DNA of 41,286 bases from Oscillospiraceae bacterium (GCA_017545325.1 JAFWOX010000088.1:1-41286), one strand, 5' to 3'. Counted from the first letter of the stretch, positions 32,809 to 41,038 are shown. The notes: generated by a model from the sequence alone, not told the origin. Numbers and translations: made by a program.

Positions 32809-33884
32809 TTGGTGACGTTGAAGCGGAAGAGGACGATATCCCCGTCCTGCATCACATAGTCCTTTCCCTCGCTGCGGATGAGGCCCTTTTCCTTGGCGGC
32901 CTGCATATTCCCCGCCTTCACCAGATCGTCGAAGGAGACCACCTCCGCCCGGATGAAGCCCCGCTCGATATCCGTATGGATCTTCCCCGCCGCCTGGGGG
33001 GCCTTGGAGCCCTTCCGGATGGTCCAGGCCCGGACCTCCGGCTTGCCCGCGGTGAGGAAGCTCATGAGGCCCAGCAGGTCATAGGCGCAGTTGATGAGCC
33101 GGTTGAGGCCCAGCTCCTTGATGCCCATTTCCTCCAGGAAGGGCTCCCGCTCCTCCTCCGGCATCTCCATGAGATCCATCTCCAGCCGGGCGCAGATGGG
33201 CATGCACTGCTCCCCCTGCTCCCGGGCGAAGGCGTTCAGCTTCTGATAATTCTCGTTATGCTCCAGGTCCGCGTAGCCCTCCTCGCTCAGGTTGGCCACG
33301 TAGATCACCTGCTTCAGGCTCAGGAGACCGCCATCCAGGAAATAGTACTGGTCCTCGTCGGCGATGGGGTAGGTCCGGGCGGGCTTGCCTTCGTTCAGAT
33401 GCGCCAGAAGGCCCTCGAAGAGGTCCGCCTCATGCTTGTATTTCTTGTCCCCCTTCATATTCTTCCGGGCCTTCTCCAGGCGGCGCTCCACCACCTCGAT
33501 ATCCGCCAGCACCAACTCCAGGTTCAGCACCTCCACGTCCCGCAGGGCGTCCGCCGGCTCATCGAAGATCTCCTCGTTATCGAAGCAGCGCACCACGTGC
33601 ACCAGGGCGTCCGTCTGCCGCACAGCAGCCAGGTATTTGTTGCCGGAGCCCTCCCCCCGGGCCAAGCCCGCGATATCCACGAATTCGATGGTGGCGGGGG
33701 TGACCTTATCCGGCTGATGGAGCTCCGCCAGCCAGTCCAGCCGGCTGTCCGGCACCTTCACGACCCCCAGGTTGGGCTTGTCGTCAAAGGAGCGATACAT
33801 GGCGGTCTCCGCCTTCTCGCCGGTCATGGCGTTGAACAGGGTGCTTTTTCCCACATTCGGGAGCCCTACGATGCCCAGCTTCAT
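32805..33884 (-). CDS. ychF: Redox-regulated ATPase YchF (OLA1 family)
   Basis: A 359-residue Obg-related P-loop protein that prefers ATP to GTP. It begins MKLGIVGLPNVGKSTLFNAMTG (G1 at 7-15), has DIAGLARGEGSGNKYL as G3, and the altered base-recognition NLSEE in place of NKxD, which underlies ATP use. A coiled-coil insertion follows the switch regions and a TGS domain ends the protein (KGSKAPQAAGKIHTDIERGFIRAEV). It associates with ribosomes and stress responses in other bacteria. The gene has a strong promoter and an AGGAGG site, and heads the ychF-DUF1624-thrS operon. Confidence 0.97.
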   Translation of the reverse strand: MKLGIVGLPNVGKSTLFNAMTGEKAETAMYRSFDDKPNLGVVKVPDSRLDWLAELHQPDKVTPATIEFVDIAGLARGEGSGNKYLAAVRQTDALVHVVRCFDNEEIFDEPADALRDVEVLNLELVLADIEVVERRLEKARKNMKGDKKYKHEADLFEGLLAHLNEGKPARTYPIADEDQYYFLDGGLLSLKQVIYVANLSEEGYADLEHNENYQKLNAFAREQGEQCMPICARLEMDLMEMPEEEREPFLEEMGIKELGLNRLINCAYDLLGLMSFLTAGKPEVRAWTIRKGSKAPQAAGKIHTDIERGFIRAEVVSFDDLVKAGNMQAAKEKGLIRSEGKDYVMQDGDIVLFRFNVTK

Positions 33885-33918
33885 ATCCGTTGCCTCCTCA
33901 TTATCAGGCGTTCTATGC

Positions 33919-33947
33919 AGTATATCACAGCCAAACTATTTACACAA
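33919..33947 (-). promoter_or_regulatory. Promoter of ychF-DUF1624-thrS
   Basis: On the minus strand TTGTGT (33942-33947), a 17-base spacer and TATACT (33919-33924), about 35 bases before the ychF start. A GAGGAGG ribosome binding site lies between. Confidence 0.75.
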
Positions 33948-33973
33948 GTCCGGCGGTCCGGCTTTCCGCCGCT

Positions 33974-34507
33974 TCAGCCCAGCAGCTGATCCAGGGTATC
34001 CCGGTAGGCCTGGAGATCCGCGCCGACGATGGTCTCCCCCACCAGGTTTCCCTCCCTGTCCACGAATACCGTCGTGGGGATATACTGGGCGTTGAGCAGG
34101 TCCCCCATCTCCTCGCTGGGCCGCAGGACGGGGTAGGTGATCCCCGCCTTGATCATGAGCATCTTCGCGCTCTCGATGGCGGAATCCGTGGTGCCGTCCA
34201 GGAGGATCCCCACCAGCTCCACGCCCCGGTCCCGGTACTCCATATACAGCTCCTCCAGCTCCGGCAGCTCCCGGACGCAGGGGGAACACCAGGTGGCCCA
34301 GAGATTGATCATGGTGACCTTAGCCCCGCCGAAGAGGCTTTCGCTGTTGACCTTGCTCCCGTCGATATCCTTCGCGGTGAAGGAGAGGCTCGTCTGAGGC
34401 GCGGCCTCCGGCTCCTCCTGAGGCTTCTTCCCGCAGGCGCAGAGGACCAGGAGCAGACAGAGGACCAGAGCCAGGCGCTTCGCGGACTTGAACCGAATCA
34501 TATTCAT
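33974..34507 (-). CDS. TlpA/ResA-like thiol-disulfide oxidoreductase lipoprotein
   Basis: A 177-residue extracytoplasmic thioredoxin-fold protein of the TlpA/ResA type (AhpC-TSA/Redoxin). The signal peptide (1-24) ends in VLCAC, with Cys25 as the likely lipidated residue. The active site is WCSPC, Cys74 and Cys77, in INLWATWCSPCVRELPELEEL. Members reduce or rearrange disulfides outside the cell, for example in cytochrome maturation or oxidative stress repair; no partner (ccdA or msr) is adjacent. It has a GAGGGGG ribosome binding site and its own promoter. Confidence 0.9.
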   Translation of the reverse strand: MNMIRFKSAKRLALVLCLLLVLCACGKKPQEEPEAAPQTSLSFTAKDIDGSKVNSESLFGGAKVTMINLWATWCSPCVRELPELEELYMEYRDRGVELVGILLDGTTDSAIESAKMLMIKAGITYPVLRPSEEMGDLLNAQYIPTTVFVDREGNLVGETIVGADLQAYRDTLDQLLG

Positions 34508-34536
34508 CTTGCCCCCTCGCAGTTTTTTGCTGCGTC

Positions 34537-34565
34537 AGTATAACACAGCGCCGGGCTTCCTACAA
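34537..34565 (-). promoter_or_regulatory. Promoter of the TlpA-like gene, inside a hairpin
   Basis: On the minus strand TTGTAG (34560-34565), a 17-base spacer and TATACT (34537-34542). The -35 falls in the loop of a 10-11-base inverted repeat (GCGCCGGGCTT with AAGCCCGGCGC, about 34549-34575), which may also act as a weak terminator for the gene upstream. Confidence 0.65.
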
Positions 34566-34610
34566 GCCCGGCGCACAGACTGCAGACAAAGGGTCAAAAG
34601 CCTCGCAGAG

Positions 34611-34688
34611 TTCGCGCCCGCAGGCGCGAATGAGATGAGATTCATTTTGGTCTGAGCCGACTGTCGGCGGCGCGGCGGACAGCGCCGT
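34611..34688. repeat. Relative of the modular repeat at 17734-18022
   Basis: It contains TTCGCGCCCGCAGGCGCGAA (an 8-base stem, 34611-34630), then GAGATTCATTTTGGTC, then a GGCGGCGCGGCGGACAGCGC stem. Read on the minus strand, the order matches the elements of 17744-17964: GGCGCTGTC..GC, TTGGTC/GAATTC and the TTCGC..GCGAA palindrome. It fills the gap after the WG-like lipoprotein gene. Confidence 0.6.
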
Positions 34689-35852
34689 TCAATCCGAATT
34701 CGACGCCAGGGGGTACCGGAATACCAGCTCCCCCGTGGAAAGGGACCGGTAGCAGAAGCAGCCGTTCTCCAAGGTGGAGCATAGGCCCCCGCGCAGGATG
34801 GAGGACGCTTCGAAGCCCGCCAGATCCACGATTTTCATCAGCAGCTTCCCCTCCGCGTCAAAGACGGCAAGCTCTGCCCGGCCGGTCCCTTCGGACCAAA
34901 GATAGCCGGAGAAGTATGTCACCCCCGTGACCCGGTCCGTGATCGGCGTGAGGTGTCTGCAGCCCTCCACTTCGGGAGGCTGGGGTGCTTCCCGGTCTTC
35001 GGACCGGGAGATCGCATCATAGTCGATCTCCTCCGGGCAGCCCTCCGGCGGGGTTTCGGAGACCGTTCCGGCGGCAAAATCCAGATAGACGCGGAAGCCC
35101 CGATCCGAGACTTCCTCCCGGCCGTTTACCCGGAAGGATACGACGTAGCCCACCCGGTCGTCGATCCAGTCCAGGAAAGGGCCGCCCTCCTCGTTCCAGT
35201 AGAAGCCCTCGCCGAAGAGGGCGCTGAACTGAGCGCCGTCAAAATGCGTCATGATCTCGCCTTCGGTGTTCCGCACGTCCAGGGAGCCGTCAGCCCCGGC
35301 GGTCAGGAGCAGCCCCTGGCTGCTCCCGACAAAATACCCATCCTCCAGCGGCCGGACCCAATGCCCGTCCGGCGCGGCCAGGATCCGGGCATATCCCCCG
35401 TGAATATAGGTGTCGCCGCCGCTGACCCCCTCCGGATCGCCCCGGTAGAGGACCAGACAATCGTCATAAAAGGCCACCCGGCTGTATACGGGATCGGTCA
35501 CCAACTCCCCCTTGTCGGTCACCAGACCGTAAAAAGGCAGCCTGTCGATCACATACCGCTCCATGGCGGCATACCTGCCGATATAGGGCAGCAGCACCCC
35601 GTAATCCTCCCGCGCCTCCGGATCCCCCCGCCCGGCGTAGCCCGGATGGAGGGTATAGATCGGCTGCGCCGGCTCATAGGGGGTGAGCTTGGACCAGTCG
35701 GTGCGGACGGAGGCGGGGGTCTGCGTTTCCGCCGGTTCCGCCGTCTCCCCCGGGGCCTCTGTCGCCGGGGCCTCCGTGATGGCCGGCGCCGGGATATGCG
35801 TGCCGCAGCCGGTCAGGGCGAGAAGCAGCAGGGCGGCGATCAGCTTCTTCAT
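34689..35852 (-). CDS. Lipoprotein with WG-repeat-like segment
   Basis: A 387-residue exported lipoprotein: signal peptide with lipobox LTGC (Cys16), a Thr/Pro/Glu-rich linker (about 20-55), then a beta-rich domain. One stretch, FYGLVTDKGELVTDPVYSRV, has the look of a WG repeat, and others (GVTYFSGYLW, AELAVFDAEGKLLMKI) suggest a propeller-like or repeat protein. Function is unknown. Its ATG overlaps the stop of the PstS-like gene by 4 bases, so the two are translated together and probably act together at the cell surface. Confidence 0.75.
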   Translation of the reverse strand: MKKLIAALLLLALTGCGTHIPAPAITEAPATEAPGETAEPAETQTPASVRTDWSKLTPYEPAQPIYTLHPGYAGRGDPEAREDYGVLLPYIGRYAAMERYVIDRLPFYGLVTDKGELVTDPVYSRVAFYDDCLVLYRGDPEGVSGGDTYIHGGYARILAAPDGHWVRPLEDGYFVGSSQGLLLTAGADGSLDVRNTEGEIMTHFDGAQFSALFGEGFYWNEEGGPFLDWIDDRVGYVVSFRVNGREEVSDRGFRVYLDFAAGTVSETPPEGCPEEIDYDAISRSEDREAPQPPEVEGCRHLTPITDRVTGVTYFSGYLWSEGTGRAELAVFDAEGKLLMKIVDLAGFEASSILRGGLCSTLENGCFCYRSLSTGELVFRYPLASNSD

Positions 35853-36820
35853 GGCGCATCCCCCACGTCCAGGATGCTCACATAGCCCTCATGGGCTACG
35901 AGCCGCTGCCCCTCCTCGCTCAGGATCCAGTCATAGAGGACCCTGGCCGGGGCGTCCTCTGGCAGACCGGCGGCGATGACCACATAGGAATCATTGATGA
36001 AGGGATATTCCCGGCTGCGGATCGTCTCCGCGCTGGGCTGGACGCCGTTCACCGCCAGCAGCTTCAGGCCCTCCGCCATCTTCATATCGTGGGCGTAGTA
36101 ATAGACGCTGTAGCCGATGGCGGCGGCGGAATCGTCGTAGGAAGCCACGACCTCCATCAGCTCTCCCATGGCGCCGCTGACATACTCCTTGGGCGCCTCC
36201 ATCAGGGGGATATCCCCCATCACCAGCTTCTTCATCGCCGTCTGGCTCCCGGCCTCCTCGTTGCGCTGGAAGGGGACGATCTCCACGTCGTCTCCGCCCA
36301 CCTCGCTCCAATTGGTGATCCTGCCGCTGTAGATGCCCTGGATCTGCTCCACGGTCAGGCTCTCCACCGGGTTCCCCTCATTCACCAGGAAAACGAGCCC
36401 GTCCACGGCGAAAAGGGACAGCTCCCATTCAAAGCCCATATCCTCCTTCTCCTGATAGATGCCCTCCGGCGGCGCGCCGGAGATGAGCAGATCGGCCATC
36501 CCGTTCATCAGCATCCGGTAGGACTGGGTGGTGCGGGAAAACTCGATGAGATCGGAGACCTCCTCCCGGGTTTCCCCCAGCATGACGCTGGCAATGGCCT
36601 GCCCCAGGGGAACCATGGCGGTAGAGCCATTGAGCCGCGGGAAGTTTTCCCGGGTAAAGACGAAGGGGGCCGCCGCGGGCTCCCGCGTCGCTTCCGGGGC
36701 CGGGGACGCCGTCTGGGCGGGGGGAAGACTCGGCGCGGGCTCCGGCTGCCGATTGCAGGCCGCCAGCCCGAGAGATAGGATCAGGCTGAGCAGAACGGCA
36801 AGAAAAGAACGAGCTTTCAT
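35849..36820 (-). CDS. PstS-like phosphate-type substrate-binding lipoprotein
   Basis: A 323-residue lipoprotein of the PstS/PBP-like type. The signal peptide ends in LAAC (Cys22), a Pro/Ala-rich linker follows, and the mature domain has the ligand-loop LNGSTAMVPLGQAI and later GIYSGRITNWSEVGG, a hallmark of phosphate-binding PstS proteins; VPFQRNEEAGSQTAMKK contains further ligand-type residues. The ATG at 36820 follows AGGAGGG by 9 bases. No pstC, pstA or pstB genes are nearby, so it may be a sensor or ligand-capture protein rather than a transporter component. It lies 67 bases after the blaR1-like gene on the same strand and is coupled to the WG-like lipoprotein gene. Confidence 0.82.
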   Translation of the reverse strand: MKARSFLAVLLSLILSLGLAACNRQPEPAPSLPPAQTASPAPEATREPAAAPFVFTRENFPRLNGSTAMVPLGQAIASVMLGETREEVSDLIEFSRTTQSYRMLMNGMADLLISGAPPEGIYQEKEDMGFEWELSLFAVDGLVFLVNEGNPVESLTVEQIQGIYSGRITNWSEVGGDDVEIVPFQRNEEAGSQTAMKKLVMGDIPLMEAPKEYVSGAMGELMEVVASYDDSAAAIGYSVYYYAHDMKMAEGLKLLAVNGVQPSAETIRSREYPFINDSYVVIAAGLPEDAPARVLYDWILSEEGQRLVAHEGYVSILDVGDAP

Positions 36821-36887
36821 TTTGGTCACCCTCCTGTTCATCATTTAGTCAGATTTCCCTTGATTATTTCCCCAGCGCCGTTGATTC

Positions 36888-39800
36888 CTACGGGGCGTCT
36901 CCCTCTTCCGCAGGATCGGCCAATTGCAGAAGCAGGCCTGCGTCCTCCCGGGAGAAAGCAGACAGAGCCTCCTTCCAGGCGCCGGGATCCGCCGCATACT
37001 GCTCCCGCAGGACCGCAGCGAGGAATTCGGTATATGCCCCGTCTGAATGGAGCGCGGCAGTCATCACGTAAACGTCCCGCCGGGTCTGTCCGTCCCCGAC
37101 GGCATCTTTGCGGAGAGATTCGTACAGGTTTTCCAATCGTCCGTCTTGGCTCAGCCTGTCCCAATCCGCCAGGGTGTATTCCGACAATTCTTTCAAAAGG
37201 GCAATGCCGGGAGCCTCCCCGCTGATCCCGTACGCCTGCGGGTCGAAGGAGCCGTACCAGTCGTCCTCCGCCGCGCCGTACTCCCCATTATACCGCTCCA
37301 TATTGTCCAGCAGCGCTTGGCGCTGCTCCTCGCTGATCTTCTCCATCGCCTGCAGGACCTCCTCCGCCGGTTTCAGGGCCAGGGCGTGCATCACCCGCCA
37401 GTCCCGGCTCTGTCCCCCGGTGAGGAAGTACAGCTCCATGAGCTGCTCCGCGGTGAGGTCATGCTCCGTCGGGAAGCCATAGCCCACACCGTAGGGCAGC
37501 CAGACCGTGGCTCCCCCGGAGCCCATGCCCTTGAAGCGCCACACCCCGTCCTCCAGGGCTGTTGTGACTTCGCTGCCCAAGCCATACCAGCCCTTGTGGG
37601 GACCATCCCCAATGGGATCTCCCAGGCCGGAACCCGCTTCGAAGGAGAGACGGTTGCTCTCGTCCAGCTTCAGGTCGATCCACATAACGAAGCAGAAGTT
37701 GGGATAATCCTCCCCATAATAGGCGTCGAACAGTGCCGCGCTGTTCACCGCCGCATCATAGGGCTCGGGATCATACCAGCCGGGACGGTCCAGCAGGATC
37801 TCCGCATACTGCGCCGCCATCCGCAGGGCGACTTCCTCGTAATCCGTAACGGTTCCGGGGACGGCGATCTCCCGTTCAGGCCGATACATCTCCGCGATCC
37901 GGGCATACTCATTCAGGAAATACGCGTAGAGCGTCGGGGAGAAGTCCTGCCCGGCCTCCGGGCGCAGCCAGTGCTCCGCGCCGCCGGGCAGCTCCGTCCA
38001 CAGGAGGACGTCGCTCCCTCCATAGACGGTGAAGCAGTCTGTCTCGTTCCGGATTTCCAACACCGGGCCGTTTACCGGGTCCCGGTCCACAGCCTCGATC
38101 TCTGCTTCCGTGAGCGGGCTCCAGCGGTAATAGTAAGAAGTCAGGAGATACCCGGCTGAATCCAGCACGCTCCAGACCTGCCCCGGCTGGATCTCGTATT
38201 CGTCCCGGCGTCCGTCAGCCTCCACCCACAGTCGGCAGGGTCCGGCCTGGAAACCATAGGTGCCGAAGATCCGGTCCGCGGCGGCGCAGAGCTGCTCCTC
38301 CAGGCTCAGGGGCTGGTGGGACTCAGACTCCCCGATGCTGCTGAACGCCTCCCTGCCCCCGGGAACGGTGAAGCTGGCCGCCATGGCCGCCAGCAACCTG
38401 GGCTCATGGTCGATCTCCGGGGCATCGGTGATGTTCTCCGGGGCATATTGGGTAAAGACGCACCAGATGCGGCCGTCCTCCCCCTCCACATACCGCACTG
38501 CCTGGCCGGGTTCCAGCATGGGCCGCTCCGCCGTCAGCTCCTCCCGCGACGCTTCCCGGATGCTGATGCTGGAGCCGGTACCGTATTGGGATACCCATCG
38601 GGTCCTGCCCTCCCCGTCCGTCTCCTCATCCCAGCCCTGGATGGGGATATAGATCCTCCAGCCGTCCCCTTCCCGCAGATGGGCGGGATAGTTGCCGCCC
38701 TCATCCTGGGGCAGCAGGTCCAGGGTATAGGGGGGCAGGTCCAGGCGATAGGTGCGCACATACCAGTCGTAGAGCAGCTCCTCCGGGGTCTCCTCATAGT
38801 AGAAAAGTCCGCCCATGTCGTCGTCATTCGGCCGGTCATGGAGAGGCGTCACGCTGCCGTCGGGATACCGCAGCATCACCAGGGAATGGCCTCCCTGACC
38901 CTCCAGGTCATACCAGCCGTCATCCTCCATGGTCATGCCCCCCGCCAGGGCGATGCTCCCCGGCTCCGCATCGGGCTTCACTTCCAGCACATAGCCGTAC
39001 AGCTCCAGGGTCCCCTCCGGAGCCAGACCGGAAAGCTCCCCGGTTTTCTCCAGATGCACCCGGGTATCCAGCACGGGGACCGTCATCTCCCCGCCGTCCG
39101 CGGCGACGCAGGTCACCTCTTTATTGTCCCGGCGAAGGGAATCCAGGTAGGCCTCGGGCCGTACATATACCCCGCTGACCGGATGCGGGCTGTCCGACGG
39201 TTCCTTCTCAGCCTTATCCGGCCCCTTCGGCCCCGTGAAGGTCACGATGCAGACGACGGCGGCCAGGAGCAGCGCCGCCCCCAGGGCGATGAACAGGGGC
39301 TTTCTGTGCTCCGCGATCCGTCGGAGCCGGTCTTTCATCTGCCGCTTTCCCGCGGTCATGGTGGTAGCGGAGAGCATAGGATTCCCGCCCCGGCCCGGGG
39401 GGATCAGCTTCAGGAGGGTCTCCCCGTAGGCGATGCGCTCCTCCCGGTCCATCCTGGCCAGGACGCCCTCATCGCAGGCCAGCTCGCAGTCCGCCTTGCT
39501 GAAATGGGCCGCCAGCCACACCAGGGGATCGAACCACCAGACCACCAGGCACAGGCCCCGGAGCAGGGACCAAAGGGGATCCAGGTGCCGGGCGTGGGTC
39601 TCCTCATGGGCAATGACGTGGCCCAGGGTCGCCGGATCCTTCGCCGCCGGGCTGGTGACATAGATGGCCGGTTTCCATACCCCGAACAGGCAGGGGGAAG
39701 GGATATCGTCGCAGAGGTAGACCGGGTACCGGCTCTCCGCCCCCGCCAGGGGCACCCGGGTGCGCCGGAGTTTTTTTGCGAAGCGGAGATTCTCCCCCAG

Positions 39801-40232
39801 GAACAGCAGGGCCATGACTCCCATGCCGCAATACCAGATCAGGCGGAGGATAGGCAGGGAGCGCCGACGGTAGAATACCACGTTCTCCCCCGTCTCATCC
39901 ACAACGCCGTAGCTGCCTTCCCCTTCCACCAGGATCGCCCCGGGCCTGGGGGCCGGCAGCTCCTGCCGGGAATATGCCTCCACCGGATAGGAGGCATAGG
40001 GTTCCCTGTACGCCTGCCGCTCCGCCGCCGCAGACAGGCTGTCCCTCACCGGCTCCGCCGCAGTCAGGATGCTCAGCCCCATGGCGGGCAGGTTCGCCGG
40101 GATCAGCAGCCGCAGAAGCACAAGCAGCCACAGGGCGTACTGCACCCGCCGGGAGACGGTCCGGCGGAAGAGGAAGCGCAGCAGGAAGACCGCCGGGATC
40201 AGGATGGAGGAGGTGATGAGGATGTCCTTCAT
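36888..40232 (-). CDS. BlaR1-like M56 peptidase with a very large extracellular region
   Basis: A 1114-residue M56-family membrane sensor protease. Membrane segments lie at about 5-22, 31-48, 127-145 and 311-332. Between the third and fourth is the cytoplasmic zinc protease domain with HEETH (209-213; VIAHEETHARHLDPLW) and ADCELACDEGVL (247-258). Beyond residue 335 come about 780 extracellular residues. I see no Ser-x-x-Lys penicillin-binding domain there, so the signal sensed is probably not the classical beta-lactam acylation; the region is rich in Asp/Glu/Gly/Tyr and looks like several unknown domains. The ATG overlaps the blaI stop by 4 bases. A longer frame to 40577 is antisense-like read-through of blaI and is rejected. 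BlaR1 proteins are normally about 600 residues. Confidence 0.88.
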   Translation of the reverse strand: MKDILITSSILIPAVFLLRFLFRRTVSRRVQYALWLLVLLRLLIPANLPAMGLSILTAAEPVRDSLSAAAERQAYREPYASYPVEAYSRQELPAPRPGAILVEGEGSYGVVDETGENVVFYRRRSLPILRLIWYCGMGVMALLFLGENLRFAKKLRRTRVPLAGAESRYPVYLCDDIPSPCLFGVWKPAIYVTSPAAKDPATLGHVIAHEETHARHLDPLWSLLRGLCLVVWWFDPLVWLAAHFSKADCELACDEGVLARMDREERIAYGETLLKLIPPGRGGNPMLSATTMTAGKRQMKDRLRRIAEHRKPLFIALGAALLLAAVVCIVTFTGPKGPDKAEKEPSDSPHPVSGVYVRPEAYLDSLRRDNKEVTCVAADGGEMTVPVLDTRVHLEKTGELSGLAPEGTLELYGYVLEVKPDAEPGSIALAGGMTMEDDGWYDLEGQGGHSLVMLRYPDGSVTPLHDRPNDDDMGGLFYYEETPEELLYDWYVRTYRLDLPPYTLDLLPQDEGGNYPAHLREGDGWRIYIPIQGWDEETDGEGRTRWVSQYGTGSSISIREASREELTAERPMLEPGQAVRYVEGEDGRIWCVFTQYAPENITDAPEIDHEPRLLAAMAASFTVPGGREAFSSIGESESHQPLSLEEQLCAAADRIFGTYGFQAGPCRLWVEADGRRDEYEIQPGQVWSVLDSAGYLLTSYYYRWSPLTEAEIEAVDRDPVNGPVLEIRNETDCFTVYGGSDVLLWTELPGGAEHWLRPEAGQDFSPTLYAYFLNEYARIAEMYRPEREIAVPGTVTDYEEVALRMAAQYAEILLDRPGWYDPEPYDAAVNSAALFDAYYGEDYPNFCFVMWIDLKLDESNRLSFEAGSGLGDPIGDGPHKGWYGLGSEVTTALEDGVWRFKGMGSGGATVWLPYGVGYGFPTEHDLTAEQLMELYFLTGGQSRDWRVMHALALKPAEEVLQAMEKISEEQRQALLDNMERYNGEYGAAEDDWYGSFDPQAYGISGEAPGIALLKELSEYTLADWDRLSQDGRLENLYESLRKDAVGDGQTRRDVYVMTAALHSDGAYTEFLAAVLREQYAADPGAWKEALSAFSREDAGLLLQLADPAEEGDAP

Positions 40233-40603
40233 TTCTCCGCCCCCGCCTTTCTCAGGATCTCCGAAAGCTCCCGGATATCCTCCCCGGTCAGCGCATGGTC
40301 CTCCACCAGGGCGTTCATCATCAGCCCCAGCCTGCCGCCATAGACCCGGTCCAGAAAACCGGCGGTCTCCTCCCGCCGGGCCTCCTCCCGGTCGATCACG
40401 GGGAAATACTGCCGGGCCCGCCCTGCCTGCTCCCAGCGCACCGCCCCCTTGTTCTCCAGCCGGGTGAGCATGGTGATGACCGTGTGCTTCGTCCAGCCCG
40501 TGTCCTCCTCCAGGGCGCGGGTGAGCTGCATCAGGGTCATGGGGGCCCCGGACCACAGCTGATTCATGAGCTTCCATTCCATATTGGACAGAGATACGTT
40601 CAA
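40229..40603 (-). CDS. blaI: BlaI/MecI family transcriptional repressor
   Basis: A 124-residue winged-helix repressor of the BlaI/MecI/CopY family. The N-terminal part (LSNMEWKLMNQLW, MTLMQLTRAL, TKHTVITMLTRLENKGAV) is the DNA-binding domain and the rest the dimerisation helix. Such repressors bind paired operators and are cleaved after the cognate BlaR1 protease is activated. A TTG start at 40603 is preferred: GGGAGG lies 7 bases upstream and the protein then begins NVSLSNMEW, like other BlaI proteins; the TTG at 40621 lies before that site. It overlaps the blaR1-like gene and has an operator in its promoter. Confidence 0.92.
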   Translation of the reverse strand: MNVSLSNMEWKLMNQLWSGAPMTLMQLTRALEEDTGWTKHTVITMLTRLENKGAVRWEQAGRARQYFPVIDREEARREETAGFLDRVYGGRLGLMMNALVEDHALTGEDIRELSEILRKAGAEK

Positions 40604-40637
40604 GTGCCGTTCCTCCCGCAAAATTTGGTAGACATTC

Positions 40638-40676
40638 GTTTACCTATATCCTAGCACATAGGTAAACACTTGTCAA
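40638..40676 (-). promoter_or_regulatory. Promoter and BlaI-type operator of blaI-blaR1
   Basis: On the minus strand TTGACA (40671-40676), a 17-base spacer and TAGGAT (40648-40653). A perfect inverted repeat, GTTTACCTAT and ATAGGTAAAC (40658-40667 and 40638-40647), with a 10-base centre, covers the spacer, the -10 and the start site. A dyad of this kind over the promoter is what an autoregulating BlaI dimer needs. Confidence 0.85.
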
Positions 40677-40693
40677 CCTTTAATCGCATTTAA

Positions 40694-40717
40694 AAACGGG
40701 CGTGCTGCCGCCCGTTT
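40694..40717 (-). terminator. Terminator upstream of the blaI promoter
   Basis: On the minus strand a perfect 9-base stem, AAACGGGCG with CGCCCGTTT (40709-40717 and 40694-40702, 6-base loop), is followed by TTAAATG. It would end transcription arriving from beyond the right part of the window; the stem can also form on the plus strand with TTTCTCC. Confidence 0.7.
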
Positions 40718-40764
40718 CTCCTCGCCTGTGCGTCCGCCTGCGCGGGAATCCGCTCTCCTTCGTC

Positions 40765-40922
40765 CATTCCCCCGTCCCCGCCGCGCAGACTGCCTTCTCG
40801 CTGCGGCTCGGTCAGGCGCGGCTCTGACATGCCACCGGCATGTCATTCACTCCCACGCCCCTGTTTCGCAGCCCTCGGGGGAAGGTTGCTCCGTCGTCTC
40901 ACGGAAGCCGGAGACGGATGAG
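40765..40922. repeat. Dispersed repeat module A, second copy with inverted core
   Basis: The flanks match 29043-29200, but the 93-base core (40793-40885) is the reverse complement of the 29069-29161 core, bounded by CCTTC and AAGG. Its central stem is TGACATGCC-ACC-GGCATGTCA, so one base pair has changed on both sides compared with the other copy. Confidence 0.8.
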
Positions 40923-40947
40923 GGAGATGGCAGCTTTATTCCTACAC

Positions 40948-41038
40948 CATGGCGCTGATCCGCCGTATATTCCTCATCAGGCGCTCCGCGCCAGCTTCCC
41001 CCAAGGGAAGCCAGGGTACTGGTCGTCCCTGCGCCGGT
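40948..41038. repeat. Dispersed repeat module B, third copy
   Basis: It matches 28741-28830 and 29224-29303 closely and stands about 25 bases after module A, as it does at 29224. Both small hairpins are kept. Confidence 0.75.

Noticed and set aside
40233..40577. N-terminal extension of the blaR1-like gene
   Set aside because: The added residues overlap blaI in another frame and are low-complexity His/Gly/Pro; the ATG at 40232 couples to the blaI stop and gives the M56 family N-terminus.
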